From the NCBI GenBank assembly GCA_035765415.1, contig DASTXR010000083.1:103404-167403 (forward strand): DNA of 64,000 nucleotides. Reading direction: 5' to 3'. Shown here piece after piece: positions 17,277 to 26,341 of this stretch. A model generated the notes under the pieces. It was given only the letters and a program-made list of their open reading frames with translations. It was not told where the DNA came from and did not search any database. How positions within the stretch are numbered: the first letter of the stretch is position 1; every line of letters begins with the position of its first letter. The position numbers and the translations under genes are program-made. Origin of the DNA: CADEED01 sp035765415. Lineage in GTDB: Bacteria; Pseudomonadota; Gammaproteobacteria; Steroidobacterales; Steroidobacteraceae.

Positions 17277-20156
17277 CTAACTTCGCGACGCGACGCGCTT
17301 CGAATGCCAGGACTTCGCCGACCAGCCGGCGAGCACGAGCAGCATGGCCAGTGCTGCGCCTGCGAGCGCGGTGCGAAGCCTGTCGCGCTTCACTTCGTGT
17401 GCGCTCATCACCGTCGCGTTGGCGTCACCCATGAGAATGAACCCGGCCCACGCCTGCGACGGCAATCCCTGATCGATGAGGCGGCGTTGCGCTGCGCGAA
17501 ACGCGGTCCCGACAGTGTGGCCTTCGCCCAATGACGCGTAGAACGGATCGAAGAACGCGCGTGCATGTTCGTCACGAACGGGCCACAAACTACCGATGAC
17601 GACGCGTGCGCCGGAGGCGAAGAAAGAGCGCGCCAGGCCCAGCACGCCTTCACCGCGCATCTGCGTGCCCGTGGCGCTCTGGCAGGACGACAACACCACG
17701 ATGTGGCCGTCGAGCGGAAGATCGGCGATCTCCCGACTCTGCAACAGCCCGTCCTGGGCGCTGGTGCCGCTGGCCAACAGGATGGCGGAGCGCTCGGCGT
17801 TGACGTCGATGACGGTGTGCGTGGCGAAATGCAGCAGGCCGTAGCGCGAGAGGTCCGACGCCTTGAGAGCAGCTTCGGACGCTTCTGCCCCTGTCCATAA
17901 CGTGCCACGGCCACGCAGCCGCTCGACGATCTCGATCCCTTCCGTGCGAGCCTGCGGCAACCGGCCGAGCGTCAAGCCCGAATCTTCCGTCCATGACCGC
18001 CATGGCGAAGCCAGATTAGTGCTGACCTCGAGCAGCGGATCGGCAAGCACGAGCGCGGTGCGAGCATCGACCCTGGCAGAAGCGGCGCGCCAGTCATGCC
18101 AGAGCGTCGCTGACGGCACGAGCGAGATTTCGAAACGCTCGGCCAGCGGCTCGTGGTCGAGCGAGCCGCTGAGCGTCGAGATCGGAAACGTATCGAGCGG
18201 CAGGTCGGGCACGATGATGAGTCGTGTAATGCCTCGGGGCATCTGGTCGAACGCGTGATGCAGCAAGGCATCGTGAATCGCGCGACCCGCGCGTGCGCGG
18301 GCGGGTGATTCATCCTTCAACCCATTGTAGAGAGCCACGGATCGGCGCAGCTCATGACGGTCCGGGATCTGGAAAGCCGCGGCCTGCTCGCGCGTGATGC
18401 TGATCAGCCATGCACCGGCTGCGTCACCATTTGCTTGCTGACTGCGCACGCCCAGCTGAAAGGAAAGCAACATTTCATCTGTTTCCAGTCGCTGCTGGAT
18501 TTGCGCGATCGAGGCTGGCCGCATCGCCACGCGCGGTTGCACCGTAGCTTCGCGGGCGTCGGCTTCCTGGCGCTCGAGGTCGGCCAGCGCGCTCTTGAGT
18601 TCGGCACTCGGTTGTCCCCTCGATTTCAAAAGCTGCCGATTGATGTCGACGATCGATTTCGAGAGCGCCTCCTGGCGCCGCAGTGTCGCGGCGTCGACGT
18701 CAGCCGGTGGACGCCCGGGAGCCCTCAAGCGGTCGAGCAGTGACCGGGCGCGCATCCGTTCGCCAATCTGAAAGCCTTCGTCCAGCAACATGCGCGCACG
18801 TTCTGCGCCCGCCGCATCGGTAGATGACGCCGGATCCGACGCCATGCGCAACAGCTTTCCGGACAACCAGTAGTAGTCCTGCGTCCAGGCCGAGAACGCG
18901 GCGGCCCGGCCCTGCAAGCCTGGCTGCAGATCGCGCAGGCGCTCGATCGCGGAGAGCGCCTGCTTCCCTGTCGCGATCGCCGCGTCCTGGGATTGTGTCT
19001 GCCAGGCGACGCGCATTGCCTGGCGCCAGACGTAAGCGAGCAACGCGACGTAACTACCTTCCGCGTTCTGCAGCAGGTCAATGGCTGCAACGATGTCGCG
19101 TTGCGCGCCGACCGGATCCTTGCCAGCGAGCAAACTTGCACGGATCCACAGGCACTGGCTCAGAGACTGCAAACGCTGCTGCGCCTCGGCACGTCCGATG
19201 CACTCGTCTGCGTACATACGAGAGCGCTCGGCCTGCTCGATCATCAACGCTTCGGCCAGCAGGCGGAGTGCGCCGAGCTCCCGATCGATGTTCTTCGCGC
19301 GTCTCGCGGCAGCCAGCGCTTCCTCGGCATCCGCGAACAGCTGACTCGCATCCACGGCGTCGGGTTCCTCACTGCGCTTCTCCAACAGTGCGTTCACGAT
19401 CTCGATCCGTGCCAGGGCAACATTGCTCAAGTCCTGCTGTTCTGCCGCTTGCTCGAGCAGCCGGCGGAAATACTTCACCGCTTCGTCGTACTGCCCGGTC
19501 AACAGGAACAAGCCGCCGAGACCGTGCAGAACCTGGTGACGCAACCAATAGGTAGGCATTCGATCGAGATCTGCCTCCGCCTGTTGCAAGGCGCGCAGCG
19601 CGCGTCCCAGATTCGTCCCGGTGTCGAGGAAGAATCGCGATTCGACGACGCGCGCGCGAATTCGTGTCTCGGGATCCTCCGCCCGTTCGGCAAGCGAGGT
19701 GATTTGCTCGACCTCGCGCACGGCGCTCCCAATCCGGCCGGACTGGTAGAACAACGCATAAAGGTTTGCCCGCGCCAGCACCTCACCTCGCACATTCCCA
19801 TTGGTCTTGAAGCGCCGCGCCGCTTCCAGGAACAACTTCTCGGCAGTAACCTTGTCCTGGGGCGGTGTCACCAGTCCGCGGACGAAGACAATCCAGTCGA
19901 TTTGCGGTCGCGCGGCTGCCAACGCGTTCAGCTGCATTCCAGCCGACTGCCACTCGCCCGTGCTGCTCGCCACCTCGAAATAGCAGCGGTAAGGCTCGTA
20001 GGCAGTCGGCTCGGCCGCGACCAGTTCAGCGCAATTGTCGAATGTTCGCGCGGCCCAGACGCTTTGGCTCAATACACCGAGAATGAGCGCGCCCGCGAGC
20101 GTGCAAGGGCGCCGCAAGGCCACGCCCCGGCCACTCCTCGCCGCACGCCGCATCAT
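17277..20156 (-). CDS. exported TPR-CHAT (caspase-like) protease
   Basis: 959 residues. A signal peptide (PCTLAGALILGVLSQSVWA) is followed by about 400 residues of helical TPR-like repeats, a coiled-coil stretch (residues about 510-560) and a C-terminal CHAT domain with the His-Cys dyad intact: His780 in LLHFATHTV and Cys825 in VVLSSCQSATGT, followed by GEGVLGLARSFFASGA and SLWPVRD. A hydrophobic helix near the C-terminus (ALAGAALAMLLVLAGW) could anchor it, with a short basic tail. ATG 20156 overlaps the stop of the upstream gene as ATGATG, so translation is coupled; the frame open to 20261 is not needed. CHAT proteases act in effector and processing roles (for example TPR-CHAT in type III-E CRISPR, and separase-like enzymes), but an exported one beside an ECF/anti-sigma pair has no assigned job. 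Confidence 0.9.
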   Translation of the reverse strand: MMRRAARSGRGVALRRPCTLAGALILGVLSQSVWAARTFDNCAELVAAEPTAYEPYRCYFEVASSTGEWQSAGMQLNALAAARPQIDWIVFVRGLVTPPQDKVTAEKLFLEAARRFKTNGNVRGEVLARANLYALFYQSGRIGSAVREVEQITSLAERAEDPETRIRARVVESRFFLDTGTNLGRALRALQQAEADLDRMPTYWLRHQVLHGLGGLFLLTGQYDEAVKYFRRLLEQAAEQQDLSNVALARIEIVNALLEKRSEEPDAVDASQLFADAEEALAAARRAKNIDRELGALRLLAEALMIEQAERSRMYADECIGRAEAQQRLQSLSQCLWIRASLLAGKDPVGAQRDIVAAIDLLQNAEGSYVALLAYVWRQAMRVAWQTQSQDAAIATGKQALSAIERLRDLQPGLQGRAAAFSAWTQDYYWLSGKLLRMASDPASSTDAAGAERARMLLDEGFQIGERMRARSLLDRLRAPGRPPADVDAATLRRQEALSKSIVDINRQLLKSRGQPSAELKSALADLERQEADAREATVQPRVAMRPASIAQIQQRLETDEMLLSFQLGVRSQQANGDAAGAWLISITREQAAAFQIPDRHELRRSVALYNGLKDESPARARAGRAIHDALLHHAFDQMPRGITRLIIVPDLPLDTFPISTLSGSLDHEPLAERFEISLVPSATLWHDWRAASARVDARTALVLADPLLEVSTNLASPWRSWTEDSGLTLGRLPQARTEGIEIVERLRGRGTLWTGAEASEAALKASDLSRYGLLHFATHTVIDVNAERSAILLASGTSAQDGLLQSREIADLPLDGHIVVLSSCQSATGTQMRGEGVLGLARSFFASGARVVIGSLWPVRDEHARAFFDPFYASLGEGHTVGTAFRAAQRRLIDQGLPSQAWAGFILMGDANATVMSAHEVKRDRLRTALAGAALAMLLVLAGWSAKSWHSKRVASRS

Positions 20157-20695
20157 CCCGGCGATAACTCCGGCTGTGCTTCCGTCGGAGGAATGCAGCT
20201 CGCCCATCGCCCCGTGGGCTCCGACCCGCTCGTCGGGCATCCGCACCCTCCGCCGTTCCACGTAACCAGGTAGCGGCCGATGCCGTCCCCCGAGATTGGT
20301 TGCAGCGAAACGAGAATTGGGTGTCTGACCGCGCGCTCTGCTGGCAGGTTGAGCAGGACCTCGGCCCGCACGAGCACCCCATCCCGGCCACCGACGTCGC
20401 TTCGCGATAGCTCGGCGATGATCGGTGCGCCATAGCTCAGGTAGGCGCGCCGCGTCTTCAGGACGACGCCTGTCGCGTCGATGAACCTGACCGTCGCATC
20501 CACGACTGAGGTGTTTTCCCTGGCAAAGACGATCGCGACGCGGATGACGCTATCGTGTGCCGAGAACGTGAGGAGTCCGGACGAAGTCAATTCCGGCACC
20601 GTCGCAGTCTGCGCAACGGCGATCGTGGCCGGGGCCAGTGTGAACGGCAGGATGGCAATCCATGCCACGTACAAGATTCGGGATATTCGCATCAT
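20153..20695 (-). CDS. small secreted protein co-translated with the CHAT protease
   Basis: 180 residues, unrecognised. A signal peptide (ILYVAWIAILPFTLAPATIAVAQ) precedes a beta-rich domain (LLTFSAHDSVIRVAIVFARE, VRFIDATGVVLKTRRAYL) and a Cys-Gly tail (GGGCGCPTSG). ATG 20695 has AGAGGG eight bases upstream; the longer frame to 20836 has no such support and would bury the signal peptide. Its stop overlaps the CHAT start, so the two products are made together. It could be a substrate, inhibitor or sensor partner of the CHAT protease (inference). Confidence 0.75.
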   Translation of the reverse strand: MMRISRILYVAWIAILPFTLAPATIAVAQTATVPELTSSGLLTFSAHDSVIRVAIVFARENTSVVDATVRFIDATGVVLKTRRAYLSYGAPIIAELSRSDVGGRDGVLVRAEVLLNLPAERAVRHPILVSLQPISGDGIGRYLVTWNGGGCGCPTSGSEPTGRWASCIPPTEAQPELSPG

Positions 20696-21323
20696 GGTCG
20701 CTACCCTCTGGTTAGACGAATTGTCGATGATCAGTTGTCCTGTCACCCCGCAGCCGGTGACCCGGGCTGCAAGCTTTGACAGGACATGCACCTGTAGAGA
20801 CGTTGGGAACGAGGCGACTCCCTCACCCTTACGCAAAGTCCTTGGCTCATCGGCGTTCCTCCTCGAGCTTCCTATCTACCAGCGGCAGGCGTGAACATCG
20901 AGCCGCGACGGCCGGTTGCGTCGCCAATCTGGGACTTTTCACGCATTTGGCGGCGGAGCAGGGGCGCATGCTGCGCCGCATCCCCGGTGCTGGCCACGGC
21001 CGAAGCGTTGTCACGCGCGGAACCGTCGCAAGTGGGTTGCCCACGCTGGGCGGCGAGACGACGTGCGGGCTTGTCTGCGGCGATCTCCCGGGCGGCTTTG
21101 CGGTTCGAGGACTGCCGCTGCGCCTGCGGCGCGTAATGCATTCGATGCGTGACTAGTTAGGCTGCGCGGCGATGGCTGCGCGGCGTTTTCACGCACCGTT
21201 CCGCAGAGCGGAATCCAACGTTGATTTTGCGGCCGAGTCATTGTCGCCGCCGATGTGTTGATGCAATCTGTCCCGCATCGAGCGGTTCGATGTTTCGCAC
21301 AACGAAATACGGGGGGTTCTCAA
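20696..21323. other. 628-bp divergent intergenic region
   Basis: Lies between the CHAT operon (minus) and a TonB receptor (plus). Apart from the nested stem-loop at 20736-20786 I see no gene: the open frames on both strands have GC-rich shadow composition, no ribosome sites and no recognisable domain. Promoters for both flanking transcripts must lie here. The length is large for this compact window. Confidence 0.4.
20736..20786 (-). promoter_or_regulatory. nested stem-loop in the leader of the CHAT operon
   Basis: A perfect 10-bp outer inverted repeat, TGTCCTGTCA at 20736-20745 and TGACAGGACA at 20777-20786, encloses a second 6-bp inverted repeat GCAGCC/GGCTGC. The structure ends 41 bases before the start codon at 20695. 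No U-run follows on either strand, so it is more likely an RNA leader structure or an operator than a terminator. Confidence 0.6.
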
Positions 21324-23768
21324 ATGGACGACAGTTCCATCCGCCGCCGCGTCGCATGCGGTTTGCTCGCCATCAGCCTGGTCTTCACCTGCGGCGCGAT
21401 CGCGCAGTCGGCGGAGCAGGCCGCGGACGAAGACGATCGCCTGCTGGCAACGGTCACCGTCACCGCGCAGAAGCGCGACCAGGATCTGCAGGACGTGCCG
21501 ATCACCATCACCGCGATCAACTCGCAGCTGCTGCGCGATTCCGGTGTGCGGGACATCAAGGACCTGACGTTGCTGACGTCGGGGCTGGTCGTCACGTCGA
21601 CCTCGAGCGAGGTGTCGACGACCGCACGCATCCGCGGAATCGGCACCGTGGGCGACAACATCGGCCTCGAGTCTTCCGTGGGTGTCGTCATCGACGGCGT
21701 CTACCGGCCACGCAACGGCGTGGGCTTCGGCGATCTGGGCGAGCTCGAGCGCATCGAAGTGCTGAAGGGTCCGCAGGGCACGGTGTTCGGCAAGAACACC
21801 TCGGCCGGCGTCATCAACGTGATCTCGAAGCGGCCGGATTTCGAGGGCGACGCGAACGCCGAGGTTACCGGCACGAACTTCAACGGCTACGAGGCGGCAG
21901 CGTCGATCAATGGACCGCTCGTCGACGACAAACTGGCGGCCAGGTTCTACGCCGCGTATCGACGCCGCGACGGTCTCTACGATGTGAACACCGGTGACGG
22001 CACGCGCGAGACCACGGAAGATGCCAATCGCGATGTGGTCGTCGGTCGCGGGCAGCTGCTGTTCACGCCGTCCGAGAGCACCAGCGCGCTGTTCATCGCC
22101 GATTACGCGCGGCGTACCGAGAACTGCTGCGGCGCCGTGCAGATCAACGACGGTCCCACCGCGGCGCTCATGGACGCGGTCTCCGCCGACTCCGGAGTGT
22201 CGCGTCCCGCGGATCCGTTCGCCCGCGTGCAGTACGCGAATCGTTCGGACGAGCAGGAAATACGCGACATGGGACTGTCGGCGCAGCTCAATTTCGAAAC
22301 GTCGTTCGGCAACATCACCTCGATCACCGCATGGCGCAATTTCGAATCGACGATCGGGCAGGACGCCGACTACAGCACCGGCGACGTGTTGTGGCGAAAT
22401 ACCGCAGGGCCCAACGCCAACGAGTTCGAACAGCTGTCCGAGGAGCTGCGTTTCTCCGGCGAGACCGGCAAGATCGAGTGGATGTTCGGCGCCTTCTACG
22501 CGATGGAAGACCTGGATTCGGACCTCAACCTGCGCTACGGCGCGGATTTCGAGCCTTACTACAGCCTCGTGTTGTCCGCGGGAATGGCGCCGACGCTGGT
22601 CAACGTCCTCACGGGCCGTCCCGCGCAGACGGCATATCCGAACGGCGCGGGCTACCAGGACCGCTTCGAGCAGCGCTCGGACAGCTTCGCCGTGTTCACG
22701 AACGACACATTCCATTTCACGGAGCGCCTGCACGGCACGATCGGCCTGCGTTACACGAGTGAGCAGAAGGATCTCGATTCGTCTTACACGAACTCCGACA
22801 ACGGCGCGGGATGTGCGGCCTCGCGCGCGCGTTATCCCATCGTCGCGGCGGTGCTGCCCGCGGCCGCGGTAGCCGGCTGGTACAACTTCGGTTGCGCGAC
22901 GTTCGCGGATCCCATCTACAACGGCGTCAGCACGTCGCAGAGCATCGAAGAGAGCGAAACCAGCGGCACGGCCAAGCTGGCGTTCGACTTCAACGACCAG
23001 CTCATGACCTTCATCTCCTATGCGCGGGGATACAAGGCCAGCGGTTTCAACCTCGATCGCGAGCGCACACCCATCGCGTCGACGGGCGCGCCATTGTTCG
23101 CCTTCGATCCGGACACCAGCTTCAGGCCCGAGACCGTGGATTCGTACGAGGCCGGCGCGAAGTATGCGTCATCGAACCACATGTTCAGGCTGAACTCTTC
23201 GCTGTTCTACCAGAAGTTCGAGGACTTCCAGCTCAACACGTTCACGGGCATCAGCTTCGTGGTGGTGTCGATTCCGGAAGTGACGTCGCGCGGCGTCGAC
23301 CTCGACTTCGACGTGGCGCCGATGGACGGCCTGGTGTTCAACGCCGGCGTCACGTATGCGGACACCGAATACGGCGACTTCACGCCGCCATTCGCGGCGC
23401 TGTTCCGGCTGCCGAACGCGCAGATGTCGTTCGCGCCGGAGTGGTCCGCCTCGCTCGCGACCACCTACGAGCGCAACCTCGGCAGCTCGATGCAATGGCG
23501 TTTCAACGTCGGCGCGAAGTACACCTCGGAATACAACACGGGCTCGGACCTGAACCCGGTCAAACTACAGGAGGCGCTCACGCTCGTGAACGCGCGGCTC
23601 GGCATCGGTGCGCAGGATCACCAGTGGTCGCTCGAGGCGTGGGCGCAGAACCTCACGGACGAGGAGTACTACCAGGTCGTGTTCGATGCGACGCTGCAGA
23701 CCGGCACCTACAACGCATACCTCGGCGCGCCGCGCACCTACGGGCTCACGCTGCGGTTCCAGTTCTGA
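21324..23768 (+). CDS. TonB-dependent outer-membrane receptor
   Basis: 814 residues. A signal peptide (RRVACGLLAISLVFTCGAIAQ) precedes a TonB-box-like TVTVTAQKR, the plug (LQDVPITITAINSQLL, ARIRGIGTVGDNIG, ERIEVLKGPQGTVFGKNTSAGVINV) and a barrel ending LTLRFQF. A GGGGGG tract about eight bases before ATG 21324 supports that start over the frame open to 21255. It is not obviously in an operon; the acyl-CoA synthetase gene converges 45 bases downstream. The nearby lipid-type catabolic locus suggests a hydrophobic ligand (inference). Confidence 0.95.
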   Translation: MDDSSIRRRVACGLLAISLVFTCGAIAQSAEQAADEDDRLLATVTVTAQKRDQDLQDVPITITAINSQLLRDSGVRDIKDLTLLTSGLVVTSTSSEVSTTARIRGIGTVGDNIGLESSVGVVIDGVYRPRNGVGFGDLGELERIEVLKGPQGTVFGKNTSAGVINVISKRPDFEGDANAEVTGTNFNGYEAAASINGPLVDDKLAARFYAAYRRRDGLYDVNTGDGTRETTEDANRDVVVGRGQLLFTPSESTSALFIADYARRTENCCGAVQINDGPTAALMDAVSADSGVSRPADPFARVQYANRSDEQEIRDMGLSAQLNFETSFGNITSITAWRNFESTIGQDADYSTGDVLWRNTAGPNANEFEQLSEELRFSGETGKIEWMFGAFYAMEDLDSDLNLRYGADFEPYYSLVLSAGMAPTLVNVLTGRPAQTAYPNGAGYQDRFEQRSDSFAVFTNDTFHFTERLHGTIGLRYTSEQKDLDSSYTNSDNGAGCAASRARYPIVAAVLPAAAVAGWYNFGCATFADPIYNGVSTSQSIEESETSGTAKLAFDFNDQLMTFISYARGYKASGFNLDRERTPIASTGAPLFAFDPDTSFRPETVDSYEAGAKYASSNHMFRLNSSLFYQKFEDFQLNTFTGISFVVVSIPEVTSRGVDLDFDVAPMDGLVFNAGVTYADTEYGDFTPPFAALFRLPNAQMSFAPEWSASLATTYERNLGSSMQWRFNVGAKYTSEYNTGSDLNPVKLQEALTLVNARLGIGAQDHQWSLEAWAQNLTDEEYYQVVFDATLQTGTYNAYLGAPRTYGLTLRFQF

Positions 23769-23813
23769 TGCAGGAAGGAGCGGGCGCATTCCCCCTGCGC
23801 TCCGCTTCGTCGC

Positions 23814-25490
23814 TCAGCTTCTGGCGGCTTCCTGTTCCTGCAGGAGCCGCCAGTCGATTTTTCCGGTGGCGGACTTCGGCAGGCTCGCCACGAACTCCAC
23901 TTCGCGCGGCACCTTGTATGCGGCCATGCGTTCGCCCGACCACGCGATGAGCTCGGCGGCAGTGAGTGTCGCGCGTGCCGCTTCACGAGGCACCACGAGC
24001 GCCTTCACCAATTCGCCGCTGCGTGGATCGTTTTTGCCGATGACGCAGGCTTCCTGCACACCAGGATGGCCATAGAGCAGCGCTTCGACCTCGGCCGGCC
24101 ACACCTTGAATCCCGCAGCGTTGATCATGCGCTTGAGGCGGTCGACGAAATGGTAATACCCGTCTTCGTCGACGCGCCCGAGATCGCCGGTGCGCAGGAA
24201 TTTCCGGCCGTCGCGCACGAGGAAGCAGGCGGCGTTCTCGTCGGGCTTGTTCCAGTACTCGTCGAGCACCTGCGGGCCGGAGACGATGATTTCCCCCACC
24301 TCGCCCTGCGACAGCTCGGCGAGAGTCTGCGGATCGATGATGCGCGCGTCGGTATCGAAGATCGGGATGCCGAGGCATTGCGGCTTCGGCCGGTCGCCGG
24401 GGTTGATGTGCGTGGGCGCCAAGGTCTCGGTCATGCCATAACCTTCGATGTAGGTGAGCCCGCAGACTTCCTGCAGTCGCGCCGCGACGGCCCCGGGCAT
24501 CGCTGCGCCGCCCCCGCCGATGAGGCGCATCGAGGAAAGGTCGTGCCGCGCCGGGTCGTAGTTGGAAATGAGGTCGACGATCATCGCGGGCACAGTGGTG
24601 ATGGTGGACACCTCGTGGCGCGCGATGGCCGCGAATGCGGCCTCGCGATTCCAGCGCGGCATCAGCACCATGCGCGACCCGGCGTAAACATGCGTGTTCA
24701 TCGAGTTCTGCATGCCGGTCACGTGGAAAAGCGGGAGAACGACGAGCGCGCATCCGTGCTGGCGCACGTCGTGCCAGTGCGCGATGGCCACGGAGCTGTG
24801 CATGACGCCGCGGTGCCGGTGCACGCAGCCCTTGGGTTTGCCCGTCGTGCCCGAGGTATAACAGATCAATGCCAGGTCATCGGGCCCGGCCGTGTGTGGA
24901 GCCGGCGCAATGGCGTTGGCAAGCACCTCGTGCCAGTGCGCCACCTGCGGCTGCGAGAATTGTTTGCGAGGCGCGGCCAGCGCCTCGGGCAAGACTGAGG
25001 CGGCTGCGTCGCCGCCGGAATCACCAGCATAGTCGGCGTAGCAGGCGACGATCGAACGACGGACGACGCTGCCTGACAACGGGTCGACGCGCGGCTGCAG
25101 CTCCTGCGCCGTGATGATCGTCGTGGCGCCGGCGTCACGCAGCAGTTGCTCGAGCTCATCCGTGGTGTTCATGCAGTTGACAGGCACCACCACGGCGTCG
25201 GCGCGCAGAATGCCGTAATAGGCAATGACGAACTGCGGGCAGTTGTGCATGAACAGCGCGACGCGGTCGCCACGGCGTATGCCACATTCCTTCTGCAGGT
25301 AGCCCGCGATCGCCTCGCTCTGCACGCGGAACTCGCGGTAGTTGGTCGTGGACCCGCCGAAGGTCAGGGCCGGGCCGTTCGGGAATCGCGTCGCCGACAC
25401 TTCGAGGTTGTACCAGAGCGAAGTTTCGGGAACGGTGAGATGGAAGGGCAGGCGGCGCGGCAAAAAGGATTTGGGCACGTCCCTCGTCAT
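23814..25490 (-). CDS. AMP-dependent acyl-CoA synthetase/ligase
   Basis: Activates a carboxylic acid to its CoA thioester through an acyl-adenylate. The 558-residue protein has the P-loop-like CYTSGTTGKPKG at about residues 205-217, YGMTETLAP, the hinge DRLKRMINAAGFKVWP near residue 450 and the catalytic Lys motif SATGKIDWR near the end. ATG 25490 overlaps the stop of the IclR gene as TGATG, so it is translationally coupled; the much longer open frame upstream is a shadow of the regulator and dehydrogenase genes. It is the last gene of the seven-gene operon and probably loads the acid consumed by the acyl-CoA dehydrogenases. Confidence 0.93.
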   Translation of the reverse strand: MTRDVPKSFLPRRLPFHLTVPETSLWYNLEVSATRFPNGPALTFGGSTTNYREFRVQSEAIAGYLQKECGIRRGDRVALFMHNCPQFVIAYYGILRADAVVVPVNCMNTTDELEQLLRDAGATTIITAQELQPRVDPLSGSVVRRSIVACYADYAGDSGGDAAASVLPEALAAPRKQFSQPQVAHWHEVLANAIAPAPHTAGPDDLALICYTSGTTGKPKGCVHRHRGVMHSSVAIAHWHDVRQHGCALVVLPLFHVTGMQNSMNTHVYAGSRMVLMPRWNREAAFAAIARHEVSTITTVPAMIVDLISNYDPARHDLSSMRLIGGGGAAMPGAVAARLQEVCGLTYIEGYGMTETLAPTHINPGDRPKPQCLGIPIFDTDARIIDPQTLAELSQGEVGEIIVSGPQVLDEYWNKPDENAACFLVRDGRKFLRTGDLGRVDEDGYYHFVDRLKRMINAAGFKVWPAEVEALLYGHPGVQEACVIGKNDPRSGELVKALVVPREAARATLTAAELIAWSGERMAAYKVPREVEFVASLPKSATGKIDWRLLQEQEAARS

Positions 25491-26332
25491 CAGAACACCC
25501 CGCGCGAGGCCGTGAAGATGCGCTGGCGCAGCACCACCATGCGCGGCCCGAGCTCGGTGACGATTCGCTTGCGCGTGATGTCGAACATCGCGCCGCTGCA
25601 CGACAGAGCCATCACGCGCGTGCGGTCTGCCGAGATCAGCGGTACGCCGACCGCGAAGATGTCCGGATTCCAGTCGCCGAACGAATAGACGAAGCCGTGT
25701 TTGTCGTAGTTGCGCAGGCTGGACTGCATCTCGGCCGCCAGCTTGGCGCGGGCCGCGAGCGCCAGCGGCCGGGTGATCGCCTCGATGCGCTGCTCGCGCT
25801 GCTCGGGCGTCATGGCGGCGAGATAGGCGCGGCCCAGCGCGGTCGTGTTGTGCGGCACGCGCTGACCGACGTCCAGGCGAAGCAGGTAGGTAGGGCTGCC
25901 GTGGCAGATCTCGACGATGACCATGTGCTGGCCGTCGTTCTCGCCCAGGCAGATGGTGGCCTGCGCGAAATCCGCCATCTCCTGCATGAGCGGGCGCGCG
26001 AGCTCGCGCATGTTGAGCGAGGCTAGGTAGGCATGGCCCAGCGCCAGTACGCCGGCGCCGAGCGCGTACTCCTCGCGCGCCTTGGAGTGCGTGAGGAACC
26101 CGACGCGCTTGAGCGTGTACGTGAGCCGCGAGACCGTGGGCTTGGCGAGGCCGGTGCGCCGCGCGATCTCCTGGTTGCCGAGATAACGGTCGCCGGAGCG
26201 AAAGCAGCGCAGGATTGCCAGCCCGCGCGCCAGCGCCGCGACGAACAGGCGATCGCCGGACTCGCGCACGCGATGCAACGTGCGCAACTGCGGATTGTCG
26301 GGCGCCTCTTTGTAGTTGTGCTTGCGGGGCAT
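25490..26332 (-). CDS. IclR family transcriptional regulator
   Basis: 280 residues. The winged helix-turn-helix lies at about residues 30-90 (LARGLAILRCF, GNQEIARRTGLAKPTVSRLTYTLKRVGFL), followed by the IclR effector-binding domain (TICLGENDGQHMVIVEICHG, VGQRVPHNTTALGRAYLA, FSYGDWN-like FVYSFGDWN). The N-terminal MPRKHNYKEAPDN is short and basic. It is encoded inside the operon it probably controls; the intergenic region at 31742-31848 contains IclR-type palindromes. The effector is presumably an acid or CoA ester of the pathway. Confidence 0.93.
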   Translation of the reverse strand: MPRKHNYKEAPDNPQLRTLHRVRESGDRLFVAALARGLAILRCFRSGDRYLGNQEIARRTGLAKPTVSRLTYTLKRVGFLTHSKAREEYALGAGVLALGHAYLASLNMRELARPLMQEMADFAQATICLGENDGQHMVIVEICHGSPTYLLRLDVGQRVPHNTTALGRAYLAAMTPEQREQRIEAITRPLALAARAKLAAEMQSSLRNYDKHGFVYSFGDWNPDIFAVGVPLISADRTRVMALSCSGAMFDITRKRIVTELGPRMVVLRQRIFTASRGVF

Positions 26333-26341
26333 GGGGTCCTC

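Noticed and set aside
20776..21156. 126-codon frame in the region between the CHAT operon and the TonB receptor
   Set aside because: No ribosome site, no recognisable domain and the region has overlapping frames on both strands; I treat it as non-coding.
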